A stretch of 28,052 nucleotides of DNA from CAYMFD01 sp964389475. Lineage in GTDB: Bacteria > Bacteroidota > Bacteroidia > Chitinophagales > Saprospiraceae. The stretch spans positions 1 through 28,052 of the forward strand of contig CAYMFD010000041.1 of NCBI GenBank assembly GCA_964389475.1, written 5' to 3'. The position numbers and the translations under genes were made by a program. Below the pieces are notes generated by a model. The model saw only the letters and a program-made list of their open reading frames with translations, did no database searches and had not been told where the DNA came from. Shown piece by piece: positions 15,858 to 24,914 of this stretch; the stretch's first letter is position 1; the number at the start of each line of letters is the position of its first letter.

Positions 15858-16622
15858 ATGGAGGACCGCAATAGACAAAATACTAGTCATCGAACTGCTT
15901 ATAAGGAAGCTCCCGCCGCCTTGTGTAGTAACTGTGGTGCACCGCTACCCACCTCGGCGAGTAGTAGGCATGGTCATGTGGTAGCCTGTTTCGAATGTCT
16001 GACATTTAATACCCAGGAGGAGGCCAGTCAGCAACGAGATGACCTTTTAAAGAATGGCAAGGCCCTGACGACACCTGATGGCCTAGACATCATCGCATCA
16101 CACGATCAGCTAGACATACGCTACAGCCACTTTAAGGCAGCCTCCAAAGCACAGATCGGATTCTTGACCTTTTTTAACATTATCTGGAATGGCATCATTT
16201 TCGTCGTTGCCCACAATGCCTTTGAGGCTGGTGAGGTAGTACCGCTCCTGTTTATGAGTCTCCACATCCTCAGCGGCATCGTGCTATTCGCTGCATGGGC
16301 TAGGCAGGTCCTTAACTATACCGATGTGCTCATACGGTCGGACTATATAGAGATAAGTACGGGCCCGATCCGCAACCCATTCGGGCGGCAACCCGTCTTG
16401 CTATCTAGCGATATCAGGCAGCTATACACTGCCAGAAAACTGGTAGGCTCGACTAATGGCGTCCCCAACTACAGGTACGAACTATGGGCTATTCTCTACA
16501 ACCGTAGTAAGGTGAAACTAACGGCGCTGGCTAGTTATGAAAACCTCGTCTACATCGAGCGGAGCATAGAGCAGTTTCTCAATATCAGTGATCAATCCAT
16601 ACTTGGCGAATATGAAGGATAA
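15858..16622 (+). CDS. Zinc-ribbon membrane protein, function unknown
   Basis: I do not recognise a named family. The 254-residue protein has an N-terminal treble-clef-like zinc ribbon with two Cys pairs, CSNC (23-26) and CFEC (44-47). A linker follows, then two hydrophobic segments (about 100-119 and 126-147), then a soluble C-terminal domain (about 155-245) with a beta-rich stretch beginning TDVLIRSDYIEISTGPI, reminiscent of PH-like domains found after paired membrane helices. Both ends are probably cytoplasmic. The last 11 bp overlap the start of the KdsD-like gene, so translation is probably coupled. A membrane sensor or scaffold linked to envelope sugar synthesis is conceivable, but the sequence does not show it. 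Confidence 0.8.
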   Translation: MEDRNRQNTSHRTAYKEAPAALCSNCGAPLPTSASSRHGHVVACFECLTFNTQEEASQQRDDLLKNGKALTTPDGLDIIASHDQLDIRYSHFKAASKAQIGFLTFFNIIWNGIIFVVAHNAFEAGEVVPLLFMSLHILSGIVLFAAWARQVLNYTDVLIRSDYIEISTGPIRNPFGRQPVLLSSDIRQLYTARKLVGSTNGVPNYRYELWAILYNRSKVKLTALASYENLVYIERSIEQFLNISDQSILGEYEG

Positions 16623-17583
16623 AAAGACTGACCTACTCGCTATCGCCCAGGAGACGATTGCTCAAGAGATCGTGGCCCTGCAAGACACCCTAGACCACCT
16701 CGATGAAACGATCGTGTCGGTCACTAGGCTGATCATCCGCTCTGAAGGCCGACTAGTCGTTACCGGTATAGGTAAGAGTGCTATAATCGCACAGAAGATC
16801 GTCGCTACCATGAACAGTACGGGTACGCCAGCACTATACATGCATGCTGCGGACGCTATACACGGTGACTTAGGTATGATCGGGGCGGCAGATGTGGTGC
16901 TGCTACTAAGTAAGAGCGGTGAGACTCCTGAGATCAGGGTGCTTGTACCTCTGCTAAGGCGTATGGGCAATAGCCTGATCGCCATGACGGCCCAACCTAC
17001 CTCCTACCTGGCCAGTAATTGTGACCACCACCTATACACCAAAGTAGAGCAAGAGGCAGACCCACACAACCTAGCACCTACATCAAGCACCACCTCACAA
17101 ATAGCTCTGGGTGATGCCCTAGCTATGTGCCTGCTGGCTGCAAGGGGTTTCACGCCGGATCGCTTTGCCGAGCTACATCCGGGCGGTAGCCTAGGTAAGA
17201 AACTCTACCTCCGAGTCAGTGACGTACTCCCTCAGCAGGCATCTCCTACAGTTGCCCCAGATGCAAGGCTAGCCGAGATCATACTCGCTATGACGACAGG
17301 TAGGGTCGGCGCCTGTGTAGTCATGGACGGTGATCACATACAGGGCATCATTACCGATGGTGACCTACGTCGTATGCTCAATAGAGATGCCGACCAATCT
17401 ACCACCATAGCCAAGGATATCATGACAGCAGGCGGCTATCGCATAAGTAGTAGCCATCTGGCGGTAGAGGCCTTGCAGATGCTAGAGAAGCATAGCATTA
17501 ACCAGGTCATCGTCACTAGCGACGACGAAGGACTACTAGGCATACTGCACCTACATGAGCTGATTAAAGAGGGGTTATTGTAA
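16612..17583 (+). CDS. kdsD: KpsF/GutQ-family D-arabinose 5-phosphate isomerase (KdsD)
   Basis: Interconverts D-ribulose 5-phosphate and D-arabinose 5-phosphate, the first committed step to Kdo for lipopolysaccharide. The 323-residue protein has the full family architecture. A SIS domain carries TGIGKSAIIAQKI (51-63), LLSKSGETPE (98-107), LAPTSSTT (155-162) and the HPGGSLGKKL signature (189-198). Two CBS domains follow (about 205-260 and 268-320), with ITDGDLRR (247-254) in the first. The ATG at 16612 lies inside the end of the preceding zinc-ribbon gene and gives the expected MKDKKTDLLAIAQETI; an upstream ATG at 16588 would add eight non-conserved residues. A GutQ-like role in sugar-alcohol use is less likely, as no such genes are nearby. 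Confidence 0.93.
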   Translation: MKDKKTDLLAIAQETIAQEIVALQDTLDHLDETIVSVTRLIIRSEGRLVVTGIGKSAIIAQKIVATMNSTGTPALYMHAADAIHGDLGMIGAADVVLLLSKSGETPEIRVLVPLLRRMGNSLIAMTAQPTSYLASNCDHHLYTKVEQEADPHNLAPTSSTTSQIALGDALAMCLLAARGFTPDRFAELHPGGSLGKKLYLRVSDVLPQQASPTVAPDARLAEIILAMTTGRVGACVVMDGDHIQGIITDGDLRRMLNRDADQSTTIAKDIMTAGGYRISSSHLAVEALQMLEKHSINQVIVTSDDEGLLGILHLHELIKEGLL

Positions 17584-17586
17584 TCA

Positions 17587-17686
17587 NNNNNNNNNNNNNN
17601 NNNNNNNNNNNNNNNNNNNNNNNNNNNNNNNNNNNNNNNNNNNNNNNNNNNNNNNNNNNNNNNNNNNNNNNNNNNNNNNNNNNNNN
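17587..17686. other. Assembly gap (100 N) between convergent genes
   Basis: Exactly 100 N, starting 3 bp after the kdsD stop and ending 1 bp before the T9SS cargo stop codon. Any terminator, or additional gene, between the two convergent genes is hidden here. Confidence 0.98.
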
Positions 17687-17687
17687 C

Positions 17688-20600
17688 CTATCTCAATACC
17701 GTAATATCACCATACTTGGTAAAGCTATACTGTGGATCTACAGCGCTGGACAGCTCTAGGTAGTAGGCATACACACCTGTCTTACCAGGTCGCCCGCGAA
17801 TACTACCATCCCACCCAAATGCTGGCTCACCAGCTGGCACATCGGCGACAGAAAACACCTGATTACCCCACCTGTCGTAGATGATCAGTGCCGTGACAGT
17901 AATACTGTCTTCGGCAGGAGCTTTAACGTAAAAAATATCATTACCAGGACTACCATTAGGAGTTATTACAGAAGGAAAATCCAATGCCGTAGAAGCCTCT
18001 ACTCGTACGACAACCTCGGCAGAATCGATGCAACCATCAGACTCGACGAATACGAAGTACTCCGTCGTAACGGCAGGTGTAGCTAGTGGGTCAGGGCAGT
18101 CTGTACAGCTGAGACCTAGCGCAGGGGACCACTCTATATAGTCATACGGACCAGGGTAAGTGAGTTGCAGTTGGCTACCAGTCCCCACTGTCGTTACGTC
18201 TATGCCTAGACCTAGGTCGCCATACGTTACTATCACCTCGACTATACTATCGCAGCCCTGACTATTAAGACCTGTGACGTAGCTACCAGACGGCTCGCTA
18301 TTCGTCAAGACTAGTGAGCCGAGTATAAAAATAGAGTCTGGGTTACAGGTAAATATGCCTAATGTCCCCGTTGTAGAAAGTGCTTCTTGCAAGGCTATCT
18401 GATACAGGGTATCACAAGCGTCATTAACACCCTGCACCGACTCGCTACCCGAAGGATTGTCTAGCGAGTAAGGGGTACCATTAATGAAGATGGTGTCTCC
18501 GTCACAGATAGGGTCGTTGATCGGTATGATGGTCTGCGTATCAAAGGTCAGGTCGACCTCCACTATACTATCACACCCGCTCACTGAGGATAACATGACT
18601 GTACCTATCGGATTATTGATATCAAACACCTCCGTGCCGACTGTGATACTTGCTCCCTCACATAGTACGTCGTCGATAAGTTCATTTAACTGCTGTCCTA
18701 TGGTCAATGCCACGTCAAAGACGGTATCGCAGTCACCTCCCATACCTGCCGACCGCACCATACCCGTAGGTCGACTACTGTCGAATACTTGACCGGAGAC
18801 TATGATCTGACCACCATCACATATCGTGTCGGTTACATTTATGATATTCTCGGCGGCAAAGGTCAAATCAACAATCACTAGACTATCGCAGCCCAAGGAA
18901 TTAGTGAGCAACACCTCCCCGCTGGCATTGGACTGATCGAAAATAGTACCGTCCACATCGATAGAGAAGCCCTCGCAGCGCTGACCATCAAATACCATTG
19001 TGTCTTGTCTCAAAAACGTAATATTGATATCGATGATACTGTCACACCCGTCCGTCGTCTGTAGAGAATCGTAGAAGCTCTCCTGCCAGTGACGATTTAA
19101 GAACAAGACACTATCTCCCATACACAGCGTCGTTTCTAGCTCAAAGCGGAATACACTGGCCGTCCTAATAGGTACAGACTCGTCAAAGTATATCGTACAG
19201 CTGCCATCATCAGTAGTGACGCTATCTAGGGAGACGATATACAGCTGGTCTGGCTCAAGGTTACGGCCAGCCTCCACGCCATCAGGATCATTAAAAACCT
19301 GGAAGGTAACTCGATCGTCTCCTGGATCGGTGCTTCGCGTAAATCGGGTGGCCGCACCAGTAGATACATTGGTCGTTGATAAATATATCGTGTAGCCTCT
19401 ATCGACGAGGTAGTCTATAAATACAAACTGTGCTCTATCAGGGCATATAGCCTGACTACTAGAGGTAAGACTAAAGTCAGCGCTGATATAAGTAACGATA
19501 AAGATGGCTGTATCGAAATCACAGCTCACTCCATCACCCACGATGTAAGAGATAAATCTCGGCATCACATAGTCAGATGGGACCACTGTCGCAGGCACCA
19601 CGGCACCATCGATGTAAAAGTCTCCACCTCCATCTGCACCCGACAGTAATGTGGTCAGGTCTAGCGGCAGGTCTATGTCACAGGCCTCCCTCGGGCCGCC
19701 ATCACCCGCCTCTGCTGATGTGGATACCGTAATGGTTAATACAGCTGTGTCTATACCGCAGGTACTGTTGACGATGTACAAGTAGTCTTGGTCGCCGGTA
19801 AGACCCGTCGTATTAACTGTGCTAGGCAGTGTGAGGCCAGAGCCAGCTACCACCTCTGAAAAGTCACCACCTGAGATACCTCTCACTAGGCTACTTAGGT
19901 CTACCGTGCTACCCTGGCAGACATTAATCATAGAGTCTAGACCAGCGTCCGGTCCTGCAGATACGGTGATATTTAGTATTGCTGTATCTGCCGGACAGTC
20001 GACACTCGTACCTTCTACGATGTACAGTATCTCAAACTCACTTGCCGACAGACCCGAGAATGTAGCTGACTGCGGCACGGTAAAGTCAAAACCTACGTCT
20101 GGCACCGTCAGGAAGGTCCCGGACTGGTTTATAGCTGCTAGCAGTAGGTATAGATCAGTCGCTGGTTCGTTTTCACAAAAGGTAAATGCACCGTCCAAGC
20201 CAGCAAAAACACCGGCCTCAATATCTAATGTAACGGTAGACGATACATCTCCACACGCCGGGTCTGAAATGGTATAAGTGGCTGTAGCAATACCCACTGG
20301 CAATGAGGCTAGACTGACATCTGTGGGGTCTGCCAGATCTAGTAAAGTCGTACTGCTAGACCACACACCACCTGTATCGGGAATGCTGACCAGTGCCACT
20401 AGGTCGATTCGCTGACCTAACACAGAGCAGTAACTAAGCATCGTATCTCTCCCAGCAAAGCTGCCATCGCCAAATGTGACCCTAAAGGCCGTCTCAGCGC
20501 GACAACCGTTTAGGCTATCATAGGCATATAGGACGATACTAGACGTATCATATCTAGCTACTACGCTATCTCTTATCAAGAAAGAATCAACCTCGATCCT

Positions 20601-22991
20601 ATCTCCTAGACCACCTGGGGCCGTGAAGAAGGCCTCGTCTCCAGACAATGCTCCGCTAGAAATTATAGGAAATAACTGCAGCGTATCACACACTATGGTA
20701 TCAGCAATCATCTGCAGTGTATCCGCTGCTGCGATCGTCACAGCAAAGACGGGCTCATTGGTCTGGCAGGATGAGGAATTATCATAGATATACAAGGTAG
20801 GTACACTCATACTGAGAGACTGGCCTGGCGCAAAAGTCATACCTGTACCTCCAGGACCGGTATAGTAGGTAGCGCCTGCACCCACGTTAGTACCCGTAAT
20901 GCTTGATAGCGTGAAGACGCCGCAAGTGCTGACGTCGGGCAGGACATCGTAGGTCGTACTATCACCTATAGTAATAAAGTAAAAAGCCTCATCATCACAG
21001 CCAAGCACGCCGTCATAAGCATAGACAGACGTATCACTTGTAAACACAGTACCCACTGGTATCTCTGTGCCTAGGCCTCCGCTCGCTGTGTAGTACGACG
21101 CATCGCTAGATATATCTGTACCTGGTACTGGTGGCAGTACGTAAGAACCCGAACATACCTGTACATCATTGATAAAATCAATCTGTGGCCTAGCTATAAT
21201 GTCAAGCTGGATTATGTCGCCCAGGTCGGTAATGTCAGCGCATAGCCCCACCTCACTGATACTCAATATCTCTACAGCTGTAAAGCCAGATACCAAAACT
21301 TGAAAAGTCACTGTAGGCCCCACGAACGCAACGGTAGTCCGACCACCTGGGAAAGCCTCATACTCTAACTCGTAAGAAGCACCAGCCACACCACTAGTTA
21401 ATGTGACCGTCAGGTTAACCAGCTCGCTACCATCACCATCTATATCGCATATATCGAGGCAGGATGTACTTTGTGTGGGTACATCACAGTAAAACTCTAC
21501 AGGACCTACATTACCATCTGGAAGTAGATTTAGACTCACTGGGGCGGGGTCTGACGTGCAGGCACCATCCGTCGCAAAGGCATATACCGTCTCGTCGCCC
21601 GTTACTATATGGCCACCTGCATTGAGCGGGCCAGTCATATCATTAAACTCAAAATAGTTAATCGTATATAAACCACCTGGATCTACCTGGCCATTAGCAT
21701 CTGTCAAAATAAACGTCGTGAACCCTGAAGGGTCGGGGCACTCATTGAGGAATCCTCCAAGATCTAGCTCAGGTGTCGTCTGAAAAGAAGCAGTAACACT
21801 TTCGGATAAGGCCAGGGAGCATCCATTGGCATCCGTAATCTGGGATAGGTTAACGGTACCAGAAAAACCACTAGCCAAACCAGGGACTGTAATCGTACGG
21901 GTAGCATTATCGTAATTAGGCAGGAATGCATTCTCATCATAGCAGATAGTAATCGTCTCGCCTACTGCAAAACCGGGCACAGGAAAGGACGGTAGGTTGA
22001 CCGGCCCCACAGATAGTGACATCTGTAGCTCGTATAATGGCGTACCTCCAGAAATACTAACATCTAGTGTCTGACAATCGCCACTACAAAAGTCACCAGT
22101 AAAGGATGGGTCTGTGTAAGATAATGTGGCTGTGGGACCTGTAAAGGTTATGTCTACGTTATCTGTCGGTAGATTATTGAGGTAGCATCCTGGAGCTGCA
22201 GGATTGCCAGTGTAAGTAAAACTAACAGTGCTATTGTTGTCTGCTGGCACTGAGTTGTAATCTGTATTTGGGTCGGACGGGTCAACGATGATGCCACTGC
22301 CAGTAGTACTCCAAGTACCTCCGCCTGTTGCACTTAGTGTCACACTAGCATCATTACAAACAGTCTGATCAGGACCTGCAGTTACTGGTAGCGGTGTACC
22401 TGTTATTACCAAATTGGAAAAATAAAAAATCTCGTCTGAAGCTTTGTTGGCTGCATAAACCCTAATTGTTAAGGAATTACCGTTTAAAGGACCTTCAACC
22501 CATGTCCCCGTAAAACCAGCCATTGAAGTGTCTCTCACATATAAGCTCTGTGTCTCTGGACCACCATCTAGACTATACATAAAAACCATCTGATCGTGGC
22601 TATTATCTACGAATGAGCTTTGGCATCCGAATACTGGAGTTGCTGGGCTATCGTTCTCAAATTTGGCATCACTAGACGTATAGTCCATCGAAATCATGAT
22701 ATTCTCAAAAGACGATATATCTAAGGGTGCATACTCGAAGTATCCATCTGATGGACCTCCAGGGCCAAAGCATGAACATACAGACCCGTCTACATTCTGA
22801 GCGATAATCTCTGTGGCAGCACCTGGGACATCTACCCCAAACTCATGTGTACCAGCCCCACACGCAACACCTACAAAAATTGGATCAGGCATACAGCCGG
22901 GTAGATGATCCGCAATCACCTGCGACTGTAAACTATAGCAAGAAATCGTTAACAGAAATACCAGTAAAGAAGGACAGCAGACTCTGATCAC
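17688..22991 (-). CDS. Large secreted protein with gliding-motility / T9SS type-B C-terminal domain
   Basis: A 1767-residue surface or secreted protein, a probable client of the SprA pore. Residues 1-24 look like a Sec signal peptide (hydrophobic LLVFLLTISC, ending LQSQ). The start is GTG at 22991: the next in-frame upstream codons reach a stop with no ATG. An N-terminal domain (about 25-205) resembles a jelly-roll lectin-like module. Next come AGPDQTVC-type repeats, three YYTxxGGxG repeats, and four blocks of the AGxD...C...DLxxL type. Six ~50-residue repeats follow (about 1280-1600), each with an early Cys (ICDGD, LCEGA) and a later CDSIVEVDLTF-like end. The last ~100 residues (FPSVITPNGSPGNDIFYV...IYDRWGNQVF...GVYAYYLEL...GDITVLR) form the TIGR04131-type sorting domain. 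Adhesion is likely but unproven. Confidence 0.92.
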   Translation of the reverse strand: MIRVCCPSLLVFLLTISCYSLQSQVIADHLPGCMPDPIFVGVACGAGTHEFGVDVPGAATEIIAQNVDGSVCSCFGPGGPSDGYFEYAPLDISSFENIMISMDYTSSDAKFENDSPATPVFGCQSSFVDNSHDQMVFMYSLDGGPETQSLYVRDTSMAGFTGTWVEGPLNGNSLTIRVYAANKASDEIFYFSNLVITGTPLPVTAGPDQTVCNDASVTLSATGGGTWSTTGSGIIVDPSDPNTDYNSVPADNNSTVSFTYTGNPAAPGCYLNNLPTDNVDITFTGPTATLSYTDPSFTGDFCSGDCQTLDVSISGGTPLYELQMSLSVGPVNLPSFPVPGFAVGETITICYDENAFLPNYDNATRTITVPGLASGFSGTVNLSQITDANGCSLALSESVTASFQTTPELDLGGFLNECPDPSGFTTFILTDANGQVDPGGLYTINYFEFNDMTGPLNAGGHIVTGDETVYAFATDGACTSDPAPVSLNLLPDGNVGPVEFYCDVPTQSTSCLDICDIDGDGSELVNLTVTLTSGVAGASYELEYEAFPGGRTTVAFVGPTVTFQVLVSGFTAVEILSISEVGLCADITDLGDIIQLDIIARPQIDFINDVQVCSGSYVLPPVPGTDISSDASYYTASGGLGTEIPVGTVFTSDTSVYAYDGVLGCDDEAFYFITIGDSTTYDVLPDVSTCGVFTLSSITGTNVGAGATYYTGPGGTGMTFAPGQSLSMSVPTLYIYDNSSSCQTNEPVFAVTIAAADTLQMIADTIVCDTLQLFPIISSGALSGDEAFFTAPGGLGDRIEVDSFLIRDSVVARYDTSSIVLYAYDSLNGCRAETAFRVTFGDGSFAGRDTMLSYCSVLGQRIDLVALVSIPDTGGVWSSSTTLLDLADPTDVSLASLPVGIATATYTISDPACGDVSSTVTLDIEAGVFAGLDGAFTFCENEPATDLYLLLAAINQSGTFLTVPDVGFDFTVPQSATFSGLSASEFEILYIVEGTSVDCPADTAILNITVSAGPDAGLDSMINVCQGSTVDLSSLVRGISGGDFSEVVAGSGLTLPSTVNTTGLTGDQDYLYIVNSTCGIDTAVLTITVSTSAEAGDGGPREACDIDLPLDLTTLLSGADGGGDFYIDGAVVPATVVPSDYVMPRFISYIVGDGVSCDFDTAIFIVTYISADFSLTSSSQAICPDRAQFVFIDYLVDRGYTIYLSTTNVSTGAATRFTRSTDPGDDRVTFQVFNDPDGVEAGRNLEPDQLYIVSLDSVTTDDGSCTIYFDESVPIRTASVFRFELETTLCMGDSVLFLNRHWQESFYDSLQTTDGCDSIIDINITFLRQDTMVFDGQRCEGFSIDVDGTIFDQSNASGEVLLTNSLGCDSLVIVDLTFAAENIINVTDTICDGGQIIVSGQVFDSSRPTGMVRSAGMGGDCDTVFDVALTIGQQLNELIDDVLCEGASITVGTEVFDINNPIGTVMLSSVSGCDSIVEVDLTFDTQTIIPINDPICDGDTIFINGTPYSLDNPSGSESVQGVNDACDTLYQIALQEALSTTGTLGIFTCNPDSIFILGSLVLTNSEPSGSYVTGLNSQGCDSIVEVIVTYGDLGLGIDVTTVGTGSQLQLTYPGPYDYIEWSPALGLSCTDCPDPLATPAVTTEYFVFVESDGCIDSAEVVVRVEASTALDFPSVITPNGSPGNDIFYVKAPAEDSITVTALIIYDRWGNQVFSVADVPAGEPAFGWDGSIRGRPGKTGVYAYYLELSSAVDPQYSFTKYGDITVLR

Positions 22992-23061
22992 AGTTGGGCG
23001 GTTATTAGACTCTCAGGCGAATAAGACCTAAAAATACAGATATGTAGCGGCCGTCAGCTAA

Positions 23062-23122
23062 TAAAGTCCATTAAGTCATTGTCATCATTTCGTATACGAA
23101 AATCTTTATTATGTAAAGTCCA
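23062..23122. promoter_or_regulatory. 14-bp palindrome flanked by direct repeats, upstream of T9SS cargo gene
   Basis: TTTCGTATACGAAA (23088-23101) is a perfect palindrome lying between two copies of TAAAGTCCA (23062-23070 and 23114-23122, 52 bp apart). It is about 97-110 bp upstream of the GTG start of the cargo gene and beyond the end of the CBS gene. The arrangement resembles a regulator-binding region; no TAnnTTTG element is seen beside it. Confidence 0.45.
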
Positions 23123-23197
23123 CAATAAAAACACAGTAGCAAGCATAACACCTACTGCTGTGACAATAAGTTAAAATCTAGAAATACCGGACTTGGA

Positions 23198-23211
23198 TAG
23201 CCATCTGGCTA
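23198..23211 (-). terminator. Hairpin directly after the CBS-domain gene
   Basis: TAGCCA-TC-TGGCTA: a 6-bp stem with a 2-base apex immediately after the stop codon. A fairly T-rich stretch (TATTTCTAGATTTTAAC on the minus strand) follows some 10 bases later rather than directly, so termination is possible but not certain. Confidence 0.4.
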
Positions 23212-23658
23212 CTAACTAGCCGCCTGTCGCTGTCCCGAGTAGTAGACTTCTGCAAATAAGATCGGCCTGGGGTATGCCTTACGGAAGCTGTATCTCAAGA
23301 TATCGAAGGATGTGACGATACCTAGAAGTTGATCATACTCACCCACAACTGGCAAGGCGTGTATATTCTTATTGAGAAACAGCTCTGCCGCTGTACCTAC
23401 CTTGTCGTTGGGTGAGATCTTGGCCAGTTTTGTGGTCATAATCTCTTCGACAGCTATAGAGCTATAGTCTTTAAAGTTTTCATCTTGCTGCCAGAGGTCA
23501 TAGGTCGTGACTAGACCTAGCAGTTCGCCTGCCTGCACCACTGCTAAGTGGTGAACACGTCTAGCCATGAATATATCCTTGACCTCCTCGAGTGATGCCG
23601 ACGGCCCTACAGTTATAGGACTCGGTGTCATGATCGTAGTTACTTTTTCATTCATCAT
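23212..23658 (-). CDS. Two-CBS-domain protein
   Basis: A 148-residue protein made almost entirely of a CBS pair: the first (about 7-60) begins TTIMTPSPITVGPSASLEEV and contains LLGLVTTYDLW, the second (about 70-125) begins VEEIMTTKLAKISPNDKV and contains LLGIVTSFDIL. CBS pairs bind adenine nucleotides or SAM and usually regulate an attached or partner protein; here there is no other domain, so it is probably a stand-alone energy or redox sensor. The C-terminal ~20 residues (AEVYYSGQRQAAS) are outside the domains. Translation may start at either of two adjacent ATGs (23658 or 23655). It is divergent from the YdjM-like gene, with a 217-bp spacer in which I find no consensus promoter. Confidence 0.9.
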   Translation of the reverse strand: MMNEKVTTIMTPSPITVGPSASLEEVKDIFMARRVHHLAVVQAGELLGLVTTYDLWQQDENFKDYSSIAVEEIMTTKLAKISPNDKVGTAAELFLNKNIHALPVVGEYDQLLGIVTSFDILRYSFRKAYPRPILFAEVYYSGQRQAAS

Positions 23659-23875
23659 AAGTCAGAGGTATTTAGGTGGTTAAATAAATGCCATATTTAT
23701 CCTGTCTAAAAACAGCGACTGACTGACTCTCCTATTGATGAATCCGGAGCTAATTTCGCCTTTCACAAATATAGGTTATATTTTGTCTTTTGTCAAGTGT
23801 AGCAATTAATATTCTTTTTAAATCCGCCTAAACGGTCTCAACTTGTCACAACATAGCAATTACTAGATATATCAT

Positions 23876-24424
23876 ATGGCGTCAATATTCGGACATGCAG
23901 TAGTAGCACTTGGGGTATCGAGCATAGTCCCTAGGTCGGTTAGATCACCTGGACTAGTCGGATTAGGGATGCTCTCTGCCTGTATGCCTGACATTGATGT
24001 TTTAGGGTTTTTCTTTGGCATCCCATACGAGCACCTGCTAGGCCATAGAGGCTTGACGCATAGCATCTTGTTTGGGTTATGCTGGAGCTTGTCTATTGGC
24101 TACCTATATTTTAAAGTTACCAGTAAGCGGTGGTCCTGGGCACCTGTACTCTACCTCGCCATATGCACGGTGAGTCATGGACTTATCGATGCCTGCACCA
24201 GCGGAGGGCATGGCATAGCCCTGTACGTACCTATCGACAACAATCGTGTTTTCTTTGACTTTCGTCCCATCTTGGTGAGTCCGCTAGGGGTCAAGCGTTT
24301 TTTTAGTGAGTGGGGCATGCGAGTACTACTATCAGAAGCGGTATGGCTAGGACTACCATCACTGGCGCTTGTCGTAGTGACTACCGCCGCAAGAAAAATC
24401 ACTCATAGCATGCGTGCTAGATAG
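23876..24424 (+). CDS. YdjM-like membrane-bound metal-dependent hydrolase (PF04307 family)
   Basis: An inner-membrane protein of 182 residues with the family's conserved histidines and acidic residues: H7 in SIFGHAVVALG, the PDID motif (38-41), GHRGLTHSILFG (56-67) and SHGLIDACTSGGHG (about 100-113). Several hydrophobic segments surround these. The family is annotated as metal-dependent hydrolase from the His/Asp pattern; substrates are generally unknown, and E. coli YdjM is in the LexA regulon. ATG 23876 gives the conserved N-terminus. It converges with the DUF6495-like gene, with an 18-bp spacer and no evident terminator. Confidence 0.87.
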   Translation: MASIFGHAVVALGVSSIVPRSVRSPGLVGLGMLSACMPDIDVLGFFFGIPYEHLLGHRGLTHSILFGLCWSLSIGYLYFKVTSKRWSWAPVLYLAICTVSHGLIDACTSGGHGIALYVPIDNNRVFFDFRPILVSPLGVKRFFSEWGMRVLLSEAVWLGLPSLALVVVTTAARKITHSMRAR

Positions 24425-24442
24425 GAGTGGCATTTGCGTCAA

Positions 24443-24913
24443 TCAGTCGATGACCCCTTCTAGTGCCCTATACAGCTTGCCGTCACTCACCGTACAACCC
24501 TGACTAAGGAGGTCCCATACTTCCTCAGACCGACTCTTGACATATGCCTTAGTCTGTCGGCCGAGCTGCAGATCCTCTGGCGGGTTAGCTGTAGCGTAGG
24601 TGATATACGCTGCATCAGTAAAGTCGGCATCAATATGGTTACTAGACATCGATAACATCGACACCTCCTCCTCACCAAAACAAAACGCTAGCACCTGCCG
24701 CTTGCTGTAAAACTCCACATAGGTCGTCTTGCGCAGCACTCCCTCCATCACCACATCGCTAAAGAGGTCAACGATACGATCAGCGGCGTCTATGTCCTCC
24801 GCCAAAAGTTTTTGCCATTCCTCAGCTGGGATACCATTGGCGACTAGGTATCGTACAAACTCTGGCTCTAGGGCCTCTAGCTCATCACTAGTCAGGGGTC
24901 TATACTTAGCCAT
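24443..24913 (-). CDS. DUF6495-like conserved Bacteroidota protein
   Basis: A 156-residue protein beginning MAKYRPLTSDELEALEPEFVRYL, followed by NGIPAEEWQKL and VDLFSDVVMEGVL. This matches my recollection of a small conserved Bacteroidota family (DUF6495) of unknown function. It is predicted soluble, with no signal peptide. The N-terminal third is helical and acidic; the rest alternates strands (VEFYSKRQVLAFCFGEEEV) and helices. The ATG at 24913 is one base after the stop of the nucleoid-associated protein gene, so the two are almost certainly co-transcribed and coupled. An in-frame TTG at 24925 would overlap the upstream gene and is not needed. Confidence 0.8.
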   Translation of the reverse strand: MAKYRPLTSDELEALEPEFVRYLVANGIPAEEWQKLLAEDIDAADRIVDLFSDVVMEGVLRKTTYVEFYSKRQVLAFCFGEEEVSMLSMSSNHIDADFTDAAYITYATANPPEDLQLGRQTKAYVKSRSEEVWDLLSQGCTVSDGKLYRALEGVID

Positions 24914-24914
24914 A

